Shown here: piece after piece, positions 1 to 5,685 of the stretch
Numbering within the stretch: position 1 is the stretch's first letter
Layout: each line of letters opens with the position of its first letter
DNA from: Planctomycetota bacterium
GTDB taxonomy: Bacteria > Planctomycetota > Brocadiia > SM23-32
DNA length: 10,635 nt
Direction: 5' to 3'
NCBI GenBank assembly: GCA_030604585.1
Contig: JAUVVP010000028.1
Span: forward strand, 1 to 10,635
The notes under the pieces: generated by a model
What the model saw: the letters and a program-made list of their open reading frames with translations, nothing else
Told to the model about the DNA's origin: nothing
Database searches by the model: none
Made by a program: the position numbers and the translations under genes

Positions 1-7
1 ACCCGCC

Positions 8-952
8 TCACCCACCGACCTGCCATCCTGCCGCCGGCACTCCGCGCCGTCCAACCCCGCGTTCCTTCATGCTCAGGGCCTGTCGGATGGATGCGCGCAG
101 CCCATCGGCATCCTCCCTTGCCAGCAGCGGGGCCAGAGCCAGGCCCGTCTCGGCGAACAGGCAGGGCAGGAGCACGCCGGCCGAGGTGACCCGGAGCTTC
201 GCACACTGGGCACACGGCGGGTCCGTGGCGCTGGCGATCAGTCCCACGGTGACCTTCCCCGCCGAAGGGATGCGATAGACCGTCTCCACTGAGAGCGGAT
301 CCGCCGGCAGGGGGACCAGGGGCCCGAACGCACGCTCCAGGCGGGCAAGCACCTCGGCGGCAGGCACCGTCTCCTGGCCGACAGACGTGCAGTTCGTGCG
401 GTAGTATTCGACGAACCGGGCGCGGACCCCGGTCCGGGCGGCGAAGGCCACCAACTCCTCGATCTCATCGTCGTTGAGCCCGCGCAGCAGGACGGCGTTC
501 GTCTTCACGGTGGCAAATACGCGAACCGCTTCTTCAATGCCCGCCATCACGTCGGCATGGCCGTCCGTCCCGGCGATCAGCACGAAACGCTCGGGGCGGA
601 GCGTATCCAGACTGACGTTGACCCGGTCGAGGCCGGCCTCCCTCAGGGCACGGGCGCGGCCCGCCAGGCCGATGCCGTTGGTGGTCATCGCCGTCTCGGC
701 AATGCCGGGCACGGAGCTGACGGCCGCCACGACCTGTTCCAGGTCCTGGCGCTCCAGGGGCTCGCCGCCGGTGATGCGCACCTTGCGCGCCCCCTCCGCG
801 GCGGCGCATTCCACAAGAAGGCGCAACTGCGACACAGTAAGCTCCGCCCCTCCTCCGGCGCCCTCGCACCCGCGGGGCCGGCAGTAGACGCAGTTCAGCG
901 AGCACCGCGCCGTCACAGACAACCGCAGGTATTGGAATCTCGCCCCGCTCAT
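8..952 (-). CDS. moaA: GTP 3',8-cyclase MoaA (radical SAM)
   Basis: Catalyses the first step of molybdopterin synthesis, converting GTP to 3',8-cyclo-7,8-dihydro-GTP together with MoaC. The 314-residue protein has the radical SAM motif CSLNCVYC (Cys17, 21, 24), the SAM-binding RITGGEPL (59-66), VNVSLDTL, and the MoaA-specific second cluster CAQCAKLRVTSAGVLLPC (Cys247, 250, 264, spacing C-x2-C-x13-C). It ends in Gly-Gly (WQVGG), the tail MoaA needs for activity. The start at 952 forms an ATGA overlap with the moeA stop, with AGGA close upstream; the longer open frame up to 1069 adds an Arg-rich extension read from within moeA and is not real. The N-terminus is slightly shorter than usual, beginning just before YLRLSVTARC. 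The GG end shows the gene is complete although it stops 7 bases from the window edge. MoaC is not in the window. Confidence 0.95.
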   Translation of the reverse strand: MSGARFQYLRLSVTARCSLNCVYCRPRGCEGAGGGAELTVSQLRLLVECAAAEGARKVRITGGEPLERQDLEQVVAAVSSVPGIAETAMTTNGIGLAGRARALREAGLDRVNVSLDTLRPERFVLIAGTDGHADVMAGIEEAVRVFATVKTNAVLLRGLNDDEIEELVAFAARTGVRARFVEYYRTNCTSVGQETVPAAEVLARLERAFGPLVPLPADPLSVETVYRIPSAGKVTVGLIASATDPPCAQCAKLRVTSAGVLLPCLFAETGLALAPLLAREDADGLRASIRQALSMKERGVGRRGVPAAGWQVGG

Positions 953-2136
953 ATCCTGAAGAACCTCAACCTCTCGCCCTCCCGCACCTGCTCGATGCCC
1001 CGGGCAACCACGAGGTATGCGTCGGCGGCGCTTGCTCCGACGATGTCGGCGGCGCCGTGGTATTGGCATCTGCGCAGGGCGCTGACCCCGTCGCGACGCT
1101 CGACGGTGCAGGGCATGACGTTCATCCGCGCCGGGTTGTTCTTGAACCCTTCGGCTGCGACGCCCTCTTCGAAGCGCGGCGGCAGGTCCGTCGCGCCGCT
1201 CATGGCGGCCATCGCCGGGGCCACCAGCATGTGGAAGATCACGAAACAGGACTGCGGGTTGCCCGGCATGCCGAAGACGAGGGTCCGCCCTGCGATCCCG
1301 AAGAAGACGGGCTTGCCGGGCTTGATCGCCACCTTGTGAAAGATGCGTTTGACGCCCACCCGCTGAAGCGCCGCCGGCACCAGGTCGTACTGCCCCATGG
1401 AGACGCCGCCGCTGATGACGAGCACGTCTGACTCCAGCCCCTTGCGCAAGCCGGCGGCCAGCTCCTCTTCCTCGTCGCCGACGATGCCCAGGTAGGTGAG
1501 GTCCCGGCAGACCGGGGCCATCAGGGAGGAGAGCATCGGCCCGTTGGAGCTGAAGATCTTGCCCTCGGGCACGGCCTGGCCGGGCTCGACCACCTCATTG
1601 CCGGTGCAGAGCAGCGCGCCCGTGGGACGGCGATAGGCCGAAAGCTCGCCGTAGCCGGCCGCCGCCGCCGCCCCGATGCGCAAAGGCGTCAGCCCCTGCC
1701 CGGCCCTCAGCACTGTGTCGCCGGCCCGCACGTCCTCGCCGGCCGCGCAGATGTTCATGCGCGAGGGCTCCAGGACGCGGACCTTGCCGCCGTCGGTCCG
1801 CTCCGTGTCCTCCACCATCACGACCATGTCGGCGCCCTCCGGCACCGGCGCCCCCGTCGTGATGACGGCCGCCTGGCCGGGTCCAAGGGTGAGTTCGGGG
1901 GGCTGGCCGGCGAAGACTTCGCCGATGACTTCCAACTCGGCGGGCAGCTCTCCAACGTCCTCGCTCCGGACGGCGTATCCGTCCATGGCCGCCTTGTTGA
2001 ACGGGGGGCGGGCGATGCGGGCCACCACGTCCTCGGCCAGCACCAGGCCCCGTGCGGCCGCGGTCGGGACCTGCACGGGGCCGCACGTCGTCACATTCTC
2101 GAGCGTCAGGCGCAGCGCATCTTCGTAGTCAATCAT
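949..2136 (-). CDS. moeA: Molybdopterin molybdotransferase MoeA
   Basis: Inserts molybdate or tungstate into adenylylated molybdopterin, the last common step of Mo/W cofactor synthesis, in the cytoplasm. The 395-residue reading has the full family layout: N-terminal MoeA domain with PPFNKAAMDGYAVRS (44-58) and ITTGAPVPEGADMVVMVEDT (92-111), the MoCF-binding domain with LCTGNEVVEPG (176-186), SSNGPML, GIVGDEEEEL and ISGGVSMGQYDLV (241-253), then KVAIKPGKPVFFG and FGMPGNPQSCF, and a C-terminal MoeA_C domain from about 320. Asp52, Thr94, Asp135, Glu181, Asp221 and Asp251 appear to align with active-site residues described for E. coli MoeA. The ATG at 2136 is preferred over 2154 because of its GGAGAG ribosome site; it overlaps wtpC by 8 bases. 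Its TGA stop overlaps the moaA start as ATGA. In organisms with several MoeA copies some are tungsten-specific; that cannot be told here. Confidence 0.94.
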   Translation of the reverse strand: MIDYEDALRLTLENVTTCGPVQVPTAAARGLVLAEDVVARIARPPFNKAAMDGYAVRSEDVGELPAELEVIGEVFAGQPPELTLGPGQAAVITTGAPVPEGADMVVMVEDTERTDGGKVRVLEPSRMNICAAGEDVRAGDTVLRAGQGLTPLRIGAAAAAGYGELSAYRRPTGALLCTGNEVVEPGQAVPEGKIFSSNGPMLSSLMAPVCRDLTYLGIVGDEEEELAAGLRKGLESDVLVISGGVSMGQYDLVPAALQRVGVKRIFHKVAIKPGKPVFFGIAGRTLVFGMPGNPQSCFVIFHMLVAPAMAAMSGATDLPPRFEEGVAAEGFKNNPARMNVMPCTVERRDGVSALRRCQYHGAADIVGASAADAYLVVARGIEQVREGERLRFFRI

Positions 2137-3199
2137 CGGCAGGCTCTCCAGCATTCATCAGGTGCAGGCTGTTCGCCTTGAAGGAGAAGTAGACCCGGCT
2201 TCCCGGCCGTATGCCCAGGTGCTCCAGGGAATGGGCGGTGATGAGCGAAGTCATCGGGTGTCCCTCAAACTCGGCCGTGACGGCATAGACGCCTCCCTGC
2301 TGCTCGACTGAGGCCACCCGGCCGGCGAGCTGGTTGCGGGCGCTGGTCGTTACCGGTTCGGTGGAGATGATGATGTGCTCCGGCCGCACGGCGGCGCGCG
2401 CCGGCCCCACTACGCGGGCGGTCGCGACCAGCCTCAGCGCGCCGGACCGAAAGACCGTTACGTCGCCGTCGGGGCGGGCCAGTCCCTCGTAGATGTTGCG
2501 ACAGCCGGTGAACTCGGCGACGAAGGCGTCGGCGGGCCGCTCGAAGACCTCCGCCGGTTGGCCGACCTGGAGCAGCCGGCCGGCCTGCATCACGCCGACG
2601 CGCTGGCCGAGTTCCCGCGCCTCCGCCTGGTCGTGGGTCACGTGCAGGACGGTGAGGCCGGTGCGGCGGTGCAGGCGCTTGAGTTCACGGCGCAGGCCGG
2701 CCTGCCTCAGGGGGTCCAGCGCTCCCAGCGGCTCGTCCATCAGCAGGAGCTGCGGCTCGACGGCCAGCGCCCTGGCGATGGAGACGCGCTGCTTCTCGCC
2801 GCCGCTCAGTTGCTCGGGGTCGCGGTCCAGGATTCCTTCGATGCGCAGCATGGCGGCCAGGCGCTGCACGGTCTCCCGCACGCGGTCGGGCCGCTGCCTG
2901 CGCAGGCGGAGGCCGTAGGCGATGTTCTCCCTGGCCGTGCGGTGGGGGAAGAGCATGCTGTCCTGGTAGACGAAGCCCACTCCGCGCGCCTCCGGCGGCA
3001 GGTGGGTGACGTTGCGCCCACCCAGGAGCACCTCGCCGCTGTCCACCGTGTGGAACCCGGCGACCAGCTCCAGGAGCAGGCTCTTGCCCGCCCCGCTGGG
3101 GCCGAGCAGGACGAAGAACTCCCCGTCGCGCACGTGCAGGCTCACGTCGCGCAGGGAGAAGCCCGGCCATCGCTTGGTAACGCTGCGCAGTTCAAGCAT
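2129..3199 (-). CDS. wtpC: Tungstate/molybdate ABC transporter ATPase with C-terminal TOBE domain, WtpC/ModC-like
   Basis: Cytoplasmic ATPase of 356 residues that powers the WtpAB importer. All nucleotide-binding motifs are intact: Walker A GPSGAGKS (33-40), Q-loop Gln79 in VYQDSMLFPH, signature LSGGEKQRV (131-139), Walker B LLLMDEP with catalytic Glu156, D-loop GALD and switch His189 in VTHDQAEA. After residue 220 a regulatory tail follows, ending in a TOBE/Mop-like domain at about 287-347 (NQLAGRVASVEQQGGVYAV, then VYFSFKANSLHLM), as in ModC and WtpC where bound oxyanion can inhibit transport. ATG at 3199 overlaps the permease end by 8 bases; the gene end overlaps moeA by 8. The choice between wtpC and modC rests on the WtpA/WtpB neighbours. 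Confidence 0.93.
   Translation of the reverse strand: MLELRSVTKRWPGFSLRDVSLHVRDGEFFVLLGPSGAGKSLLLELVAGFHTVDSGEVLLGGRNVTHLPPEARGVGFVYQDSMLFPHRTARENIAYGLRLRRQRPDRVRETVQRLAAMLRIEGILDRDPEQLSGGEKQRVSIARALAVEPQLLLMDEPLGALDPLRQAGLRRELKRLHRRTGLTVLHVTHDQAEARELGQRVGVMQAGRLLQVGQPAEVFERPADAFVAEFTGCRNIYEGLARPDGDVTVFRSGALRLVATARVVGPARAAVRPEHIIISTEPVTTSARNQLAGRVASVEQQGGVYAVTAEFEGHPMTSLITAHSLEHLGIRPGSRVYFSFKANSLHLMNAGEPADD
2144..2149 (-). promoter_or_regulatory. Shine-Dalgarno deciding the moeA start
   Basis: GGAGAG on the minus strand lies 7 bases before the ATG at 2136. No comparable site precedes the alternative ATG at 2154, so the shorter moeA reading is preferred. Confidence 0.7.
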
Positions 3200-3992
3200 T
3201 TGTCGCTACCCCCGGCGGCCCCACGCGTCTGCCCGCGGCGAGCCGCAGCAGCACGAAGAAGGCCAGGCAGATCAGCACCAGCAGCACGGCCACCGGCCGC
3301 GAGCCCGCCAGCCCAAAGCCCGTATACCGGTCGTAGATGAGCGTGCACGCCACCTGAGGATGATAGGCCAGTATGACGACGGCGCCGAACTCCGAGACCG
3401 CCCGCGCCCAGCACATCACGGCCCCGGACAGGATGGCCCCCGATGACATGGGCAGCGAGACCCGGAAGAAGGTCTGCCAGGCGCCCGCGCCGAGGCTGCG
3501 CGAGACGTTCTCGAGGCGTGGGCTCACCGCCTCGAACCCCGACCTGGCGGCATTGATGACGAACGGGGCCGACAGGAAAAGCATCGCCGCCACCGTTCCC
3601 GGGAAGGCGTCCACGAACCGCAGGCCGAGCGCACCGGCCGGCCCGCCTATGACGCCCCTGGGGCTGAGCACGCCCAGCAGGGCGATCCCCGCCACCGTGT
3701 GCGGAACGACCACCGGCATGTCCACCAGGCCCTGCACGACAGCCTTGCCGGCGAAGTCGCGCCGCGCCATGACGTAGCCCAGCGGCACGCCGAGCGCTAC
3801 GGCAATGGCCGTGGCCACTACCGCCGCGCTGATTGACACCCACAGCGCCGAGCGCACCTCGGGCTCACGCAGCGCCTGCCACAGCGAAGTCGGCGTCTCT
3901 TTCGCTACCATCGCCACTATGGGCACGGTGACGAACAGCAGGATCACCGCCCCGAGGGCGGCAAAGGCCGGCGTCATCAGCGTCCGTCGCAT
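3192..3992 (-). CDS. wtpB: Tungstate/molybdate ABC transporter permease, WtpB-like
   Basis: Inner-membrane channel of 266 residues with about six hydrophobic segments (roughly 8-30, 50-73, 88-110, 132-150, 184-208, 232-252). The EAA loop that docks the ATPase is at 154-181 (EAVSPRLENVSRSLGAGAWQ then FFRVSLP). The segment ARAVSEFGAVVILAYHP and the following TLIYDRYTGFGLAGSRPVAVLL are typical of WtpB/ModB proteins, and the IYDRYTGFGL part favours the WtpB subgroup. The ATG at 3992 has GGAGG at a 5-base spacing. Its stop codon lies inside the first codons of the ATPase gene (8-base overlap), so the two are translationally coupled. Confidence 0.93.
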   Translation of the reverse strand: MRRTLMTPAFAALGAVILLFVTVPIVAMVAKETPTSLWQALREPEVRSALWVSISAAVVATAIAVALGVPLGYVMARRDFAGKAVVQGLVDMPVVVPHTVAGIALLGVLSPRGVIGGPAGALGLRFVDAFPGTVAAMLFLSAPFVINAARSGFEAVSPRLENVSRSLGAGAWQTFFRVSLPMSSGAILSGAVMCWARAVSEFGAVVILAYHPQVACTLIYDRYTGFGLAGSRPVAVLLVLICLAFFVLLRLAAGRRVGPPGVATNA

Positions 3993-3997
3993 GGCGG

Positions 3998-4002
3998 CCT
4001 CC
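3998..4002 (-). promoter_or_regulatory. Shine-Dalgarno of the permease gene
   Basis: GGAGG on the minus strand, 5 bases before the ATG at 3992. This is the only clear signal in the 60-base gap between the binding-protein and permease genes. Confidence 0.75.
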
Positions 4003-4052
4003 GGTGAGTCGGGTTAGAGAGTGCCAATGCATTCCCCGTGTTCATCCTGCTC

Positions 4053-5111
4053 CTACTCGTGCTCGTGCTTGCTCTCGCCCTCGGTCAGTGTGTCCCGCAG
4101 CGGTCCCGCCTCCACCCGGCTTGCCGGAGACAGCACGGCGGGGCTGAGGGGCCTCTGGCCGCTCTCCTCCATGATCTGCCGCCCCCGCTCGGACAGTATC
4201 AGTTCGATGAACCGCCTTGCCAGCTCGGGCTGCCGCGCGGACGATGGAATTGTCATACCGTAGACTATGGGGCCGGCGACGACCTGCGTGGTCCTCTCGG
4301 CCCGATCGGCCGACTGTGCCACGCGGACGCGGCCGTACTCGCCCGCCAGGTCCGCACGGCTCAGGTTCACCTCGTCCGGCAGTGCGAGGAAATCCAGCCC
4401 GTGCTGCATCGCGACGCTGCGGTAGATGAATGCGTAGTCTATGGCCCCCGTCTCGAGGAGCGCGACCAGGTCCGTCTCCTTCGGCCGAAGGACGAGCCGG
4501 TCGCCGTAGGCCACGTTGGCGGGCGCGCGTATGAGGGCGCCCTCGCCCGACTGCTCCAGGGCGACATTGGAATGGGCGACGACGAGTTCTGCAAAGAGCC
4601 CCTTCCTGCCCAGGAGCGACTCGGCCAGGTAGACGCAGAACAGGCTCCGGTAGCCGCACGGGTCGCGGTTCGGGTCGGACATGCCCACCCTGACGCCCGG
4701 CGACAGGAGCGCCTCCGTCCAGTTCGCCTGCGTGATCGGATTGCCGGCGTCCCGGTAGGCAATGCACATGGCGTTGCGCGCGAACAGGACGTTCCAGTCC
4801 GCCCACCTCGGCTCGGACTCAATCATCAGGCTATCTATGAGCTGGTAATCGGCGGAGGCCACCAGGTCGGCCGGCTTGCCCAGGTCGGTGACCTGTCGGA
4901 TGGCCGTCGCGCTGCCGTAGGCCTCGCGCTGCACGTCCACGCCGGGGTTTTCCGCCTCGAAGGCCCTCTCCATCTCGCGGAAGGGCACTGCGAGGCTGCC
5001 CGCGTGGAAGACCTTCAGGACCTCGCCCTTCGGTCGGCCGCAGCCGGCGGCCAGCAGAAGCGTCAGCGCGCTAAATGTCAGCCAGTTCCAGTTCAACCTG
5101 GCCCTCCTCAA
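4053..5111 (-). CDS. wtpA: Tungstate/molybdate ABC transporter substrate-binding lipoprotein, WtpA-like
   Basis: Membrane-anchored binding protein delivering tungstate or molybdate to the WtpB-like permease. The N-terminus has a basic n-region (MRRARLN), a hydrophobic stretch and a lipobox LAAGC with the lipidated Cys24. The WtpA family signature is clear: VFHAGSLAVPF (35-44), DVQREAYGSA (59-68), VASADYQLID (84-93), WNVLFARNAMCIAY (106-119), SDPNRDPCGYRS (145-156) and TGAIDYAFIYRSVAMQHGL (221-239). Asp150 and Glu220 match the positions of the two acidic side chains that complete six-fold metal coordination in WtpA/archaeal ModA structures, as I recall them. The start is uncertain: TTG at 5111 keeps the basic n-region but has a weak ribosome site, whereas TTG at 5096 has AGGAGG at an ideal distance (6 bases) but leaves no positive charge. 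It overlaps the modE-like gene by 41 or 26 bases. A 60-base gap without recognisable signal, apart from the wtpB ribosome site, precedes the permease gene. Confidence 0.92.
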   Translation of the reverse strand: MRRARLNWNWLTFSALTLLLAAGCGRPKGEVLKVFHAGSLAVPFREMERAFEAENPGVDVQREAYGSATAIRQVTDLGKPADLVASADYQLIDSLMIESEPRWADWNVLFARNAMCIAYRDAGNPITQANWTEALLSPGVRVGMSDPNRDPCGYRSLFCVYLAESLLGRKGLFAELVVAHSNVALEQSGEGALIRAPANVAYGDRLVLRPKETDLVALLETGAIDYAFIYRSVAMQHGLDFLALPDEVNLSRADLAGEYGRVRVAQSADRAERTTQVVAGPIVYGMTIPSSARQPELARRFIELILSERGRQIMEESGQRPLSPAVLSPASRVEAGPLRDTLTEGESKHEHE

Positions 5112-5409
5112 CCAGCTCGTCCAGCCTGGACTCGATGCGGCGGAACAGCTCGAGCACGGCCCGTCCTGCGGCGGTCAGGCGCGTGCCCCCGCCTCCTTTG
5201 CCGCCCCGGCTCTTCTGGACCAGCTTCCTGTTCCATCGCTGCTCGCTGGTCTTCAGCAGCGTCCAGGCGCGGCGGTACGAGAGCCCCAGCCTGCGGGCGG
5301 CGGCCTGGATGGAGCCCTCGCGCTCAATGGCTTCCAGCAGGGCGGCCCGCCCCCGCCCGAAGAGGTGCCCGCCGTCCACCTCGATCCATATCTTGGCCCT
5401 CAGTTTCAC
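5071..5409 (-). CDS. Stand-alone ModE-type winged-helix regulator without molbindin domains
   Basis: Predicted DNA-binding protein of 112 residues controlling molybdate or tungstate genes. It matches the N-terminal domain of ModE: KIWIEVDGGHLFGRGRAALL at the start, the recognition helix-turn-helix GSIQAAARRLGLSYRRAWTLL at about 32-52, and the Gly-rich wing RGGKGGGGTRLTAAG at about 68-82, followed by one long amphipathic helix likely used for dimerisation. Full ModE is about 260 residues with two C-terminal Mop (molbindin) domains that sense the oxyanion; these are absent here, so the metal signal must come from elsewhere or be missing. The GTG at 5409 is chosen because it overlaps the previous stop as GTGA and begins exactly at the conserved domain; a GTG at 5460 would add 17 residues without similarity. 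Its 3' end overlaps the transporter lipoprotein gene. The palindrome at 5622-5644 is its likely site. Confidence 0.88.
   Translation of the reverse strand: MKLRAKIWIEVDGGHLFGRGRAALLEAIEREGSIQAAARRLGLSYRRAWTLLKTSEQRWNRKLVQKSRGGKGGGGTRLTAAGRAVLELFRRIESRLDELVEEGQVELELADI
5103..5108 (-). promoter_or_regulatory. AGGAGG Shine-Dalgarno inside the modE end, supports alternative wtpA start at 5096
   Basis: AGGAGG on the minus strand sits 6 bases before the TTG at 5096 and inside the frame opened by the TTG at 5111. It may also arise simply from the GAG-GAG-GGC codons (Glu-Glu-Gly) of the overlapping ModE-like gene, so its role is open. Confidence 0.45.
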
Positions 5410-5591
5410 TTGAAGCACCCCAACTGGCAGCGCACTATCTTGATCCGCGCCCTGTTGCACGCTTCGCCGACCTTGCCGGGATCAACGCCCAGGCGGCGGG
5501 CCAGCGCCAGCGCCTTGAAGCACGGGATGCGGCCGTCCTCGGCCTCGGCTTCCGCGGCTTCGGCGATCCGCTTGTCTTGCTCCTGGGTCAT
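5406..5591 (-). CDS. 61-residue Cys-rich HTH-like small protein, function unknown
   Basis: I do not recognise a named family. The ATG at 5591 is preceded by a strong GAGGAGG. The N-terminal 20 residues are charged and helical (MTQEQDKRIAEAAEAEAEDG). Residues 24-50 look like a helix-turn-helix (helix CFKALALARRLG, turn VDPGK, helix VGEACNRARI). The protein ends IKIVRCQLGCFK, with Cys at 24, 45, 55 and 59; the terminal C-x3-C could bind a metal or form a disulfide. It is the first gene of the operon, lies just downstream of a palindromic operator, and its TGA stop overlaps the GTG start of the ModE-like gene by 4 bases. I have an unverified impression that small proteins with a similar CQLG-type ending occur beside molybdenum genes in other anaerobes. 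A regulatory or metal-sensing role with ModE is inference from context only. Confidence 0.75.
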   Translation of the reverse strand: MTQEQDKRIAEAAEAEAEDGRIPCFKALALARRLGVDPGKVGEACNRARIKIVRCQLGCFK

Positions 5592-5600
5592 GCGGCCATT

Positions 5601-5607
5601 CCTCCTC
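5601..5607 (-). promoter_or_regulatory. Shine-Dalgarno deciding the start of the small gene
   Basis: GAGGAGG on the minus strand lies 9 bases before the ATG at 5591. It supports the 61-residue reading and rules out the longer open frame, which would run back through the operator and terminator. An out-of-frame ATG between them meets a stop two codons later. Confidence 0.8.
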
Positions 5608-5621
5608 GGCGTCGTGCGAGC

Positions 5622-5644
5622 CGTTATGCGGTTCGCGCATAACG
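5622..5644. promoter_or_regulatory. Perfect 9-5-9 inverted repeat, probable ModE-type operator
   Basis: Half-sites CGTTATGCG and CGCATAACG are exact reverse complements, separated by 5 bases (GTTCG on the plus strand). The dyad lies between the fdhA terminator and the Shine-Dalgarno of the small gene that opens the modE-wtpABC-moeA-moaA operon, where a promoter or operator is expected. The outer CGTTAT/ATAACG bases and the 23-base total length resemble described ModE boxes (CGnTATATA-type half-sites), while the inner GCG differs from the usual TATA. The same sequence could fold as an RNA hairpin in the leader, but the lack of a T-run argues against a terminator. I could not place confident -35/-10 hexamers. 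Which protein binds it is inferred. Confidence 0.72.
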
Positions 5645-5652
5645 CCTGCCGG

Positions 5653-5677
5653 AAAAAAGGGCGGAGCTGCTCCGCCC
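5653..5677 (-). terminator. Intrinsic terminator of the nuoF-gltD/fdhA unit
   Basis: On the minus strand a perfect 8-base-pair GC-rich stem (GGGCGGAG / CTCCGCCC) with a 3-base loop is followed directly by six T. It begins 8 bases after the fdhA stop codon. The opposite strand has no T-run after the hairpin, so it acts in the minus direction only. It separates the formate dehydrogenase unit from the metal-supply operon. Confidence 0.92.
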
Positions 5678-5685
5678 GCACTTCC

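Noticed and set aside
953..1069. N-terminal extension of MoaA by 39 Arg-rich residues
   Set aside because: It is read out of frame from inside moeA, lacks similarity to MoaA, and the ATG at 952 gives the typical ATGA overlap.
2375..3340. A 321-codon plus-strand open frame opposite the ATPase gene
   Set aside because: The minus strand encodes a complete ABC ATPase with all motifs; the antisense product shows no domain.
3993..4052. Possible promoter or hairpin in the gap between wtpA and wtpB
   Set aside because: Only a short AATGCATT palindrome and the permease ribosome site are visible; no T-run, no convincing stem, no promoter hexamers.
5410..5460. 17-residue extension of the ModE-like protein from GTG at 5460
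   Set aside because: The extra residues do not resemble ModE, and the GTG at 5409 coincides with the domain start and overlaps the previous stop.
4038..5642. A 534-codon open frame on the plus strand across wtpA, modE and the small gene
   Set aside because: It spans the terminator-side operator and three minus-strand genes, with Arg/Pro-rich composition typical of an antisense shadow.
5592..5681. Longer version of the small gene (91 residues) starting at 5681
   Set aside because: It would translate through the terminator hairpin and the palindrome; the ATG at 5591 has a strong Shine-Dalgarno.
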